DNA of 10,209 bases from assembly GCA_001701295.1 (NCBI GenBank), contig DAAV01000158.1, positions 11,257 to 21,465 on the forward strand. The letters are read 5' to 3'. This stretch comes from Bacteroidales bacterium H10 (GTDB lineage: Bacteria > Bacteroidota > Bacteroidia > Bacteroidales > Muribaculaceae). This document shows, one piece after another, positions 1 to 6,200 of this stretch; position 1 is the first letter of the stretch; each line of letters starts with the position of its first letter. The position numbers and the translations under genes were made by a program. The notes below the pieces were generated by a model that was given only the letters and a program-made list of their open reading frames with translations, ran no database searches and was not told where the DNA came from.

Positions 1-191
1 TCTTTGACGGCTACACTCTCGCTTTTCCCCGACACCGTGACGCAGGAGCGGTGTCGGTCCGCTTCCGCTCCGCTGTCAACCCGAAACCTCCGCTTGCTAT
101 TCCGACCCGTAAGGACAGGCATCTGCACTCCGTTCTCCAATCGGCGCACTGCCGCCATCCGCCTCCATCCTCCCACCCGTTAGAGGACTGA
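1..191 (+). repeat. Long direct repeat, copy 1
   Basis: First copy of an imperfect repeat of about 190 bp whose partner is at 539-732. The first 22 bases are identical in both. Further shared blocks are the stretch ending CTGTCAACCCG (61-83 against 600-622, one mismatch), CTCCGCTTGCTATTCCGA, CTCCAATCG (135-143 against 675-683) and CCTCCCACCC (169-178 against 711-720). The copies stay aligned with an offset drifting only from 538 to 542, so this is one duplicated unit with small indels. The unit may extend left of the window. Confidence 0.75.
29..57. repeat. GC-rich hairpin element, copy 1
   Basis: CCGACACCG (29-37) and CGGTGTCGG (49-57) form a perfect 9-bp stem around the 11-nt loop TGACGCAGGAG. 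The same stem recurs at 477-507 and 566-596. The 29 bp at 29-57 are the exact reverse complement of 478-506, although both are preceded by the same bases CGCTTTTCC. The loop is therefore inverted relative to its surroundings. Confidence 0.8.
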
Positions 192-476
192 TGAACGCAC
201 GGTGATTAGCCCGTGGCACTCGCTCATTTCTCGCCCTGTCGGGCAGTATGGATTTGACGCCGAGGGCAGAATGTAGGCGGCTTCCGTTATCGACCCCACC
301 CGGAACGCGGCTTACGCAATGGCATTTGACCGCTCAATTCGTCAGTCTCTCGCATCCCCAGTCATCGCCGCCTCCGAGCATTTTTGGCCGAGGCTCCGCT
401 GCTCTCCACTTCGGCTAAAAACCGCTGCGTCCTTCGGGTCGAGAGATTACGACCTCCGGCTTGCCCTCCGCTTTTC

Positions 477-507
477 CCCGACACCGCTCCTGCGTCACGG
501 TGTCGGG
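477..507. repeat. GC-rich hairpin element, copy 2 (inverted loop)
   Basis: CCCGACACCG (477-486) pairs perfectly with CGGTGTCGGG (498-507). The loop CTCCTGCGTCA is the reverse complement of the loop in copy 1. The 18 bases leading into it (469-486) are a direct repeat of 20-37, so only the loop has flipped. There is no T-run after the stem, so it is not a typical terminator. Confidence 0.8.
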
Positions 508-538
508 CGCGTAGGTCTGCACCTGCGGTCATAAACTC

Positions 539-732
539 TCTTTGACGGCTACACTCTCGCTAACACCGACACCTCCGGCTGCGCCTACGGTGTCGGCTCG
601 CTTCCGTTCCGCTGTCAACCCGATGACTCCGCTTGCTATTCCGAGCCGTCGATGCCGGTCTGCTTCGTTCCTTCCTCCAATCGCGCGGATGCCATACTGT
701 CAGCCGCGTTCCTCCCACCCATAGAGGAAGAA
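539..732 (+). repeat. Long direct repeat, copy 2
   Basis: Second copy of the unit at 1-191, with the same order of conserved blocks. It carries its own version of the hairpin (566-596), at the position where copy 1 has the 29-57 hairpin. The stem is conserved but the loop sequence is entirely different, so the stem appears to be the maintained part. Confidence 0.75.
566..596. repeat. GC-rich hairpin element, copy 3
   Basis: CCGACACC (566-573) and GGTGTCGG (589-596) form a perfect 8-bp stem around a 15-nt loop unrelated to the loops of copies 1 and 2. It occupies the same place in the second long repeat as copy 1 does in the first. Confidence 0.75.
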
Positions 733-890
733 GCCGCCTCCATTACAAGCCCCCGGCACGGCAACTTCCATCTCTCGTCTGCGACGCTATGCCCACCCCA
801 GGCGATGCACGGTGCGCCGATGCACAGACTCCGCTCCGGCTGTCGGCCAACCACTTCGTTCACTCCGAGTTACCTGCGGCTTAGGGCAAG

Positions 891-964
891 GGCAGGTCGG
901 CACATTGTCTTAGTGCAAGCCCACGACAAAGTGCCTGTCGCTCCGTGCCTCCGCGACACCTGCC
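891..964. repeat. Nested stem-loop
   Basis: An outer 7-bp stem, GGCAGGT (891-897) with ACCTGCC (958-964), encloses an inner 11-bp stem with one mismatch, GGCACATTGTC (899-909) with GACAAAGTGCC (925-935). No promoter or T-run is visible, so I cannot say whether it acts as RNA or as DNA. Confidence 0.45.
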
Positions 965-1122
965 GTTTGCTCTAATCCTGATGCAGGCACTCCGACTTCC
1001 CTCCGTTCCCTTGGCTGACCACCTCCGCTACGCGCCGCATCGTCAACACCGCACATCGTCCTCATTCACCCCCTCGCCTTGATATGTATATCCGCATCGA
1101 GGGAGAGCGGAGTGCTGTCGTA

Positions 1123-1157
1123 TGCGTGGAAAAATCCGCAAGCGGAACTTCCACGCA
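1123..1157. repeat. Strong two-part hairpin
   Basis: TGCGTGGAA (1123-1131) pairs perfectly with TTCCACGCA (1149-1157). Inside it TCCGC (1135-1139) pairs with GCGGA (1142-1146). No T-run follows on either strand, so a simple terminator is unlikely. A protein-binding site or a structured leader is possible. Confidence 0.5.
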
Positions 1158-1288
1158 CCCGGCAGCGATTTTACCGCGCATCGGGGTCGCTCCGTGGGGG
1201 TGTTTCTGCATATTCCGCGAGGACGAGAGGGGGCAAGACGAAAACAAGCGACAGATACTATGGAGACGACCAAATTTTTTCGTGACAA

Positions 1289-1320
1289 TTTGTCAAAATC
1301 GATGAAAAAATTTAATTTTG
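1289..1320 (+). promoter_or_regulatory. Bacteroidetes-type promoter for the small RNA
   Basis: TTTG (1289-1292) is followed after exactly 20 bases by TAATTTTG (1313-1320), which fits the Bacteroidetes primary-sigma consensus TTTG / TAnnTTTG at every defined base. Transcription should start around 1324-1327. It points rightwards into the short terminated transcript and not into a protein gene. Confidence 0.65.
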
Positions 1321-1324
1321 CATC

Positions 1325-1368
1325 GGACAAAAGAAGTTAGGTCGATGCATTAGACCGAAGCTATCTTG
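1325..1368 (+). repeat. Duplicated transposase 3' end, diverged copy
   Basis: This 44-bp stretch aligns with 1397-1439, which contains the last codons and stop of the IS110 transposase. The first 19 bases match with one change and the last seven are identical, with weaker similarity between. Read on the minus strand it would encode Lys-Ile-Ala-Ser-Val-stop, against Lys-Ile-Thr-Ser-Gly... in the intact gene. It looks like the tail end of a second, related IS110 copy, now forming the body of the small RNA. Confidence 0.55.
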
Positions 1369-1369
1369 T

Positions 1370-1396
1370 AAGAGGCCTTAATCGGCCTCTTTTTTT
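1370..1396 (+). terminator. Intrinsic terminator of the small RNA
   Basis: AAGAGGCC (1370-1377) pairs perfectly with GGCCTCTT (1384-1391) around a 6-nt loop, and the plus strand carries a T-run from 1390 to 1396. On the minus strand no T-run follows the stem, so it serves plus-strand transcription and does not end the transposase mRNA. Confidence 0.85.
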
Positions 1397-1408
1397 GGAC
1401 AAAAGAAG

Positions 1409-2449
1409 TCAGGTCTCCGCAATACCCGATGTTATCTTGGCTGACGCATGGACATAGTCAGGGTCGTAGTTCTCGTTCTTTTTCCAAATTGTGTATATAA
1501 TTATCAGAAGTTTGCGCTCGACCGCAACAAGTCCCTTCAATTTGCTCGTTCCTGTATTTCGTTCCGCTATTCGTTGATAGAGGTCTACGAACTTGCCGGT
1601 GCCATGAGTGGCTGCTGTCATGGCCGGCATGTAGAGAAGCCGTCGTATGTATCTGTTTCCTTTCTTTGATATGTGTGTACGTCCGGCATAGTCACCAGAC
1701 TGACGCTCCACTACGTCAAAACCTGCGAAACTCGTAACTTGGCGAGTATTCGCAAACATCTCGAAACCATTGACTTCGCACACAATCTGGATAGCGACCA
1801 GTTCGCTGATTCCCTTGATTGTAGCGAGCTTTTGGATTTTGCGCTTGAAGTCATGGTCTGCGTAAGCGAGCTTCTTCAGTTCCGCTTCCTCGTGCTCGAT
1901 CATATCGCCGAGGCACAGTATGTGTTCCTGTTCGGACTCTATGATACTCTTTGGTGTACGCTTGGTGGATTTGTAAGCCGAGAGCCGTGTCATGGCTCTG
2001 GAGCGCTCCTTTTTAAGCGCCAGTATGTGGCGGCTCAACGTGCGCAGCTCATGGTAGTTCCCGGTCATGGGCGACCACAACTTGAGGGGAAACATACAGC
2101 CGTAACGCGCGATTATCTTCGCGTCCACCTTGTCGTTCTTGGTCTTGATGTTCTCTACCTTGGTGAAATTCTTGATTTTAGTAGGCAGCACGACGCTTAC
2201 CGCCCATCCGACCTCATGGCAGTAGTCCACGAAGTTTTCATGATACACGCCTGTCGATTCGAGGACTACGGTGCTTATGCACCGCTTCGTCTTTGATGCT
2301 ACATAGAGTATCATTTCCGAAAACCCTTTTGGGGCATTCGAGAATGACTTTGTTCCCACAACCTTCTGTGTGGCCTTTTCGAGGATGGCGATTTCAAGCG
2401 TTTTCTTCGACACATCCACGCCGATGATAAATTCTTTTAACTCACTCAT
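1409..2449 (-). CDS. IS110-family transposase (DEDD recombinase)
   Basis: This is the 346-residue transposase of the IS110 element, which excises and inserts the element as a circle and, in characterised members, is guided by a bridge RNA. The N-terminal RuvC-like domain shows the DEDD residues: Asp12 in GVDVSKKT, Glu64 in VLESTGVYH, and Asp106 and Asp109 in KNDKVDAK. After a helical linker, the C-terminal Transposase_20 domain (about 206-275) has LATIKGIS, SFAGFDVVERQSGD and SKKGNRYIRRLLY. Ser251 of RQSG is the likely catalytic serine. I chose the ATG at 2449; a TTG two codons upstream (2455) would give 348 residues. There is no Shine-Dalgarno sequence, as is usual in Bacteroidetes. Length and motif spacing are normal for the family and the frame is intact. 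Its 3' end and stop codon are complementary to the small RNA at 1325-1396, and the candidate bridge RNA lies upstream of its start. Confidence 0.95.
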   Translation of the reverse strand: MSELKEFIIGVDVSKKTLEIAILEKATQKVVGTKSFSNAPKGFSEMILYVASKTKRCISTVVLESTGVYHENFVDYCHEVGWAVSVVLPTKIKNFTKVENIKTKNDKVDAKIIARYGCMFPLKLWSPMTGNYHELRTLSRHILALKKERSRAMTRLSAYKSTKRTPKSIIESEQEHILCLGDMIEHEEAELKKLAYADHDFKRKIQKLATIKGISELVAIQIVCEVNGFEMFANTRQVTSFAGFDVVERQSGDYAGRTHISKKGNRYIRRLLYMPAMTAATHGTGKFVDLYQRIAERNTGTSKLKGLVAVERKLLIIIYTIWKKNENYDPDYVHASAKITSGIAET

Positions 2450-2551
2450 ATTCAATTGGTCTTTTGTTGCTGAATTTTCTCTGCATTCTCTCGTGGGGTC
2501 TATTCAGAATGAACTATGTTCTTCTAGGATACTTATTCTTGCTTTGATGAG

Positions 2552-2668
2552 AAAAAAATAGAGGATGCGGTAATTTCTCTTTAATGTGTCCGACATACGC
2601 CTGAGCGTTGTCTACCAACGGGTCAATATTCCGCATCCTCCCAGCAATGTTGAACTTTATCTTTATAT
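2552..2668 (-). ncRNA. Candidate IS110 bridge RNA
   Basis: A perfect 10-bp stem, GAGGATGCGG with CCGCATCCTC (plus-strand 2561-2570 and 2631-2640), closes a 60-nt internal region. On the minus strand the stem is followed by seven Ts (2558-2552), so the RNA runs in the same direction as the transposase gene and ends there. Inside is a 5-bp hairpin with a 5-nt loop (2606-2620) and a weaker 4-bp one (2584-2596). A -7-like box (2673-2680) would start transcription near 2668. Position between the left end and the transposase start, orientation and closed-loop fold match the bridge RNAs known from IS110 elements. The 117-nt size is shorter than that of IS621, so part of the guide could lie between 2552 and the gene. 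I did not manage to match its loops to the element ends by eye. Confidence 0.5.
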
Positions 2669-2672
2669 ACAA

Positions 2673-2680
2673 CAAAGGTA
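2673..2680 (-). promoter_or_regulatory. Orphan -7 promoter box before bridge RNA candidate
   Basis: The minus strand reads TACCTTTG here, a full match to the Bacteroidetes TAnnTTTG box, placed to start RNA about 28 nt before the closing stem of the bridge RNA candidate. At the -33 position (2701-2704) the minus strand reads AAGT rather than TTTG, so the promoter is incomplete in the inserted state. Confidence 0.35.
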
Positions 2681-2827
2681 GTGTATTCGACTCAGTATAT
2701 ACTTACTCGTATCATTCTGTGGTGAGCATACACAGGAAACCAGTGTTGCTTGCGCGGTTTGGACGATATTACAAGCTCGCTACCGCTCATTGCATATTCC
2801 GAAAAAGTGTCAAATTGTTATTCGGTG

Positions 2828-2859
2828 CAAATATACGAGCGCGGTGGGGGGTGTGCAAA
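2828..2859 (-). promoter_or_regulatory. Strong Bacteroidetes-type promoter, leftward
   Basis: On the minus strand TTTG (2859-2856) is followed after exactly 20 bases by TATATTTG (2835-2828), a perfect consensus match. Transcription would begin near 2821-2824 and run towards the IS110 element. The first ATG downstream is followed almost at once by a stop codon, so whatever gene it once served is not visible. It could now drive read-through into the bridge RNA candidate and the transposase. Confidence 0.6.
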
Positions 2860-2864
2860 GCCAC

Positions 2865-2884
2865 TACGGGGGCAAGCCCCCGTA
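2865..2884. repeat. Perfect GC hairpin
   Basis: TACGGGGGC (2865-2873) and GCCCCCGTA (2876-2884) are a perfect 9-bp inverted repeat separated by AA. It lies six bases beyond the -33 box of the leftward promoter. There is no T-run, so a DNA cruciform or protein-binding role is as likely as an RNA role. Confidence 0.7.
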
Positions 2885-2913
2885 ACCCCCAACTCCCTCA
2901 TTCTTCGGTCGTT

Positions 2914-2972
2914 CCATCTCGCAACCCGCTACAAATCGCAATATTTTGTAGAACGGGACCCGCGCGAGATGG
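2914..2972. repeat. Long three-part hairpin
   Basis: CCATCTCGC (2914-2922) pairs with GCGAGATGG (2964-2972). Inside, CCCG pairs with CGGG, and CTACAAA (2929-2935) pairs with TTTGTAG (2945-2951) at the tip. In all, about 20 bp are paired with two small internal loops, the longest secondary structure in the window. Such imperfect extended hairpins resemble relaxase recognition structures, but I cannot assign it to a known oriT. Confidence 0.65.
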
Positions 2973-3005
2973 CAAATTTGCCTGTAAGTCAAATTTTTAA
3001 GACCT

Positions 3006-3048
3006 GATTTCAATGGGACCCGACGGCAGTGTGCCGCCCATCAAAATC
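3006..3048. repeat. Nested hairpin
   Basis: GATTTCAATGGG (3006-3017) is an inverted repeat of CCCATCAAAATC (3037-3048) with two mismatches. It encloses the perfect inner stem CGGCA (3024-3028) with TGCCG (3032-3036). It belongs to the hairpin series 2865-3073. Confidence 0.5.
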
Positions 3049-3050
3049 AG

Positions 3051-3073
3051 TGCCGGTTCTTTCCTTCCCGGCA
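3051..3073. repeat. Small hairpin
   Basis: TGCCGG (3051-3056) and CCGGCA (3068-3073) form a perfect 6-bp stem with an 11-nt pyrimidine loop, immediately after the nested hairpin. On its own it is weak evidence; it is listed as the last of the series. Confidence 0.4.
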
Positions 3074-3178
3074 CCCTCCCGTCGAGGCGGTTCCTCCTAC
3101 GACTATACTCCCGTCGGCCCTGTATCCTGCCCGACACCAACCCTTCTTTTTAAGCGGAATGTGAGCCTTTTACCGTCT

Positions 3179-3209
3179 TTTCGCCTCCGAAAATTCCGGC
3201 TGATATTTG
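3179..3209 (+). promoter_or_regulatory. Candidate promoter of the tail genes
   Basis: TTTC (3179-3182), 19 bases, then GATATTTG (3202-3209) differs from the Bacteroidetes consensus by one base in each box. A start near 3214-3217 would leave a leader of about 25 nt before the tape measure ATG. The tape measure has no gene directly upstream, so a promoter here is needed for it to be expressed. Confidence 0.4.
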
Positions 3210-3238
3210 CAGGGAACACCTACAAATATCAGATATTT
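3200..3238 (+). promoter_or_regulatory. Operator-like dyad / leader hairpin before tape measure gene
   Basis: CTGATATTTG (3200-3209) and CAAATATCAG (3223-3232) are a perfect 10-bp inverted repeat, extended inward by AGG/CCT after one mismatch. The left arm coincides with the -7 box of the candidate promoter and the right arm ends eight bases before the ATG. The right arm can also pair downstream: AAATATC and GATATTT (3224-3238) form a second, mutually exclusive palindrome. It could be a repressor operator or an RNA switch over the start codon. There is no T-run, so it is not a terminator. Confidence 0.5.
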
Positions 3239-3240
3239 CT

Positions 3241-6200
3241 ATGGCAAACTATACCAGTACAGCCAATGTAATCCTCTCCGTCAACGGCAAGCAAGCGCAG
3301 AAGATGCTATCGCAGCTCGAAAAGGACGCACGCCGTCTGGAGAAGCAGATTACGAAAGCAGCCACCGCCGGGGACAAGGCCACGATGAAGAAACTTCAGC
3401 GTGAGCTGAAATCCACACAGCGTATGATGGAACAGCTCAAAGGCTCGTCGGCTTCGGTCGACGGCACTCTCCGCCGTCTTGACAAGGCTACGCCGAAAGA
3501 GCTGAACAAGGCCCTTAAACTGCTCCAACAGCAACTTAACGGTATTCAGCGCGGAACCGCTGCGTGGGACGCTCAGATTGCCAAAATCCGTGCGGTCAAG
3601 GCGGAGCTGCAAAAGGTTAACGCCACTCTCGCCACGCAGAAATCGCTGTGGTCGAGAATGAACACGTGGCTCAACAATGCGCAAACCGCCATTATGGCTG
3701 TCGTTGCCGCCGTTACGGGGCTGATTATGGCGGGGCGCAAGGCGGTGCAGTCCTACGCCGACATGGAGGAAACGATGGCGAACACCGTCAAGTACACCCG
3801 TATGACCGCCGCTGAGGTTGAAGAACTCAACGAGATCTTCAAGGGCATGGATACTCGATTGGCTCGCGAGCAGCTTAACCTTCTCGCACAGGAGGGCGGT
3901 CGCCTCGGCTACAATACCGTCGCTTCGGTCAAGGAATATGTCGAAGCAGCCTCGATTATCAATGTGGCTTTGGTGGATTTAGGCGAAGGTGCTACGCAGA
4001 CCATTGCCAAACTCTCCAATATCTTCGGCATGGAGCAGATGTACGGAGTCCGCGACGCAATGCTCAAAATCGGCTCAACGGTCAACCACCTCTCGCAGAA
4101 CTGTACCGCCGCCAAGCCCTTCATTGTGGAATTTGCACAACGAATGGCCGGCATCGGCTCTACGGCAAAAATGACAATTCCGGAGATTATGGCCTTCGCC
4201 GCCACTCTTGACGCTCACGGTCAGAAGGTAGAGATGTCGGCAACCGCCTTGCAGCGTACAATAATGGAGTTGTTCAAGAAACCCGCAGAGATGGCGAAGA
4301 AGGTAGGTCTGGAGACCAACACCTTCATCGAAACATTGAACAAGTCCACTACGCAGGGCGTGATGATGTTTCTCGAAGCCCTGAATAAACTCGGAGAGGA
4401 TAAGGCTCTCGCCGTCCTGTCCCCACTGTTCCAGGACCTCGGACTCGACGGCGCCCGCGTGTCCTCGGTGCTTTCCAACCTTTCTTCGCATCTTGATTTC
4501 TTGAAATGGCAGTTGGGCGAGGCGGCACAGGCGTTCCATGACGGAACTTCCGCCTCCAACGAGTATGCCATATTCAACAATACCGTTCAGGCAAGCATCG
4601 ACAAGGCGCGTAAGCGTGTCGGCGAACTCGCAATAGAACTCGGAGAAAAGCTATATCCCTTAATGAAGCATATCTACACTTCATCTTCGGCTTTCCTCCG
4701 CATCCTCAATGTCCTTGTTGATTTTATCGTGGCACACCGCAAGGCTATCGCAAGTGCCGTTACCGTCATCGCCGCATATTATTCGTGGATTCTTCTCGTC
4801 AAGATAGCAACCGTGGCCTGGCACACAGTCCTCGGTGTCGGCAAAGCCGTTATGACGGCATACCGCACCGCCATTATATTGGGACGTATAACCGTCATTG
4901 CCTTTACTCAGGGTGTGGGTGCGGCCACCCACGCAATGAAGCTGCTGAACGCTGTTGTCAAGACAAATCCTTTCGGATTGCTCCTTTCCGTCATTACCGC
5001 CGTGGTGCTGATTATAAAGTCGCTGATTGACCGCACTTCGGAATATACCAAGAAGATGCGCGAGGCGCGGAACACCGCAGCCGCTTTCTCCGAGGAACTG
5101 CACAAGGAGATGCGAAACATCGATACTCTTATTGGCAAACTCGAAGCCGCCAAGAAAGGGACGAAGGAGTATAAGGACATCAAGGACGAGATTATCAAGC
5201 AGTACGGCAAGTACCTCAAAGGGCTTATCAACGAGCGCGGAGAGATTACCAACCTGACAGCCGCCTACAAACGGCTGGCCGCAGCCGCGCGTATCGCCGC
5301 AAAGGAGCGTTCCATTCAGACCGCCCGCGAGACCGCCGACGAAACACACCGCGACGCTTTCAAGGAACAGGCCAAGAAGTTGCTCCAGTCGCTCATTGAC
5401 GAGGGCGTGGCTCTGCGCGACGCCGTGCGCATCACTAACTCAGTCGTGTACCAGTTGGAAACCACCGGGACACTATCGGCTGAGCTTGTCGCCGAGTTAC
5501 AGGCCATCAAGGGCAACGCCTGGCAGAAGAAGGGCTGGGCGCAGCATCCGGTCAATATCGTTAACGAGATGATCGGGCAGCAGACCGAGTATCAGGAGAC
5601 GATGGCAGCCATCGACAATATAGAGCGGGATCAGAATCCTCTCGGCACTTACTCCGAAACGGAGTTGAAGCGCATTATACCGTATCTGGAGGAACGTGCC
5701 GCGGCCAATCAGGGAGGCACAATCGTTCTCGGTATGGATAAACCCAACCCGACCACAAGGCAGATGTCGGCACAGGAGGTGAGGGATTTTCTCGACGAGG
5801 CGCGGGCCCGACTGTCGGTGCTGGAAACGCCCAACCCCGACCCGGTCAGCGGCAATCCGAACTTCACGCTCGACGATTATACCCAGTATGAATCGGACAA
5901 GGAGCGTCAGAAGCGGGAGCGCGAGGAGGCTGCCGCCGCCCGTCGTGCCGAAATAAAGGCCCGGAAGGACTTCAAGGAAGCTCTCGATGTGCCTAAGGCC
6001 CAATGGGAAAGCGACACGGCGCAGAATGTCTCCGACTATTCCAACGGCTTGAAGTCATGGACTGACTTTCTTCTCCGCAAGCATGAGATTGAACTGAAAT
6101 ACTTTACCGACCGCGAGGATGTCTACAAGCGGTTCAATCTTACCGAGGACGAGGACTATCAGGCTCTTTTGAAGAAGAAAGCCGACTATGAGGCCGAATG

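Larger units (their letters stand above)
1..1288. other. Gene-free, repeat- and hairpin-rich region
   Basis: No reading frame in this stretch looks like a real protein: the open frames are short (60-107 codons), overlap one another on both strands and show no recognisable domain. The plus strand is rich in C and T, with recurring words such as CTCCGCT and CTTCCG. What the region does hold is structure: a long direct repeat (1-191 and 539-732), three related hairpins (29-57, 477-507, 566-596), a nested stem (891-964) and a strong 35-bp hairpin (1123-1157). I infer a non-coding control or transfer region of a mobile element, or decayed DNA. The sequence alone does not choose between these. Confidence 0.6.
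1325..1396 (+). ncRNA. Candidate small RNA antisense to transposase mRNA 3' end
   Basis: A perfect Bacteroidetes-type promoter ends at 1320 and an intrinsic terminator ends at 1396, which would give a transcript of about 70 nt with no reading frame. It has an unpaired 5' segment (1325-1339), a small stem GGTC/GACC (1340-1343 with 1353-1356), a linker, and the terminator stem. The first 19 nt, GGACAAAAGAAGTTAGGTC, match plus-strand bases 1397-1415 except for one T/C change. Those bases are antisense to the stop codon and 3' end of the IS110 transposase mRNA, so the RNA could pair with that mRNA over 19 bp with a single G-U. A second block, TATCTTG, also matches (1362-1368 against 1433-1439). 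Regulation of transposase is my inference; the promoter, terminator and complementarity are directly visible. Confidence 0.55.
1397..2700 (-). mobile_element. IS110-family insertion sequence (approximate limits)
   Basis: The element consists of one transposase gene on the minus strand with a short non-coding right end (below 1409) and a longer non-coding left end (above 2449) that carries a structured RNA candidate. This layout is typical of the IS110 group. These elements lack terminal inverted repeats and usually make no target duplication, so the ends cannot be fixed by eye. The right end lies somewhere at or below 1397 and the left end probably near 2681-2700 or beyond. The intact catalytic residues suggest that it may be active. 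Confidence 0.65.
2681..3178. other. Gene-free hairpin block between divergent promoters
   Basis: No supported gene lies here; the open frames are short, overlap and carry no recognisable domain. The stretch contains a minus-strand promoter (2828-2859) and four successive hairpins (2865-2884, 2914-2972, 3006-3048, 3051-3073) before the plus-strand promoter of the tail genes. Dense hairpins in an intergenic region of a mobile element are typical of transfer origins and replication or control regions. No relaxase gene is visible in the window, so this remains an inference. Confidence 0.5.

Noticed and set aside
29..596. Repeats as a possible CRISPR array
   Set aside because: The units are unevenly spaced, are palindromes with variable loops and have no uniform spacers. 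No cas gene is present.
652..975. Open frame of 107 codons in the left non-coding region
   Set aside because: It overlaps other frames of similar size, its product is rich in Arg, Ser and Pro with no domain, and it runs through a repeat and a nested hairpin.
1673..2296. Open frame of 207 codons on the plus strand across the IS110
   Set aside because: Antisense to the transposase, whose catalytic motifs prove the other strand.
4681..5349. Open frame of 222 codons on the minus strand
   Set aside because: Antisense shadow of the tape measure membrane and coiled-coil section, with biased composition and no recognisable motif.
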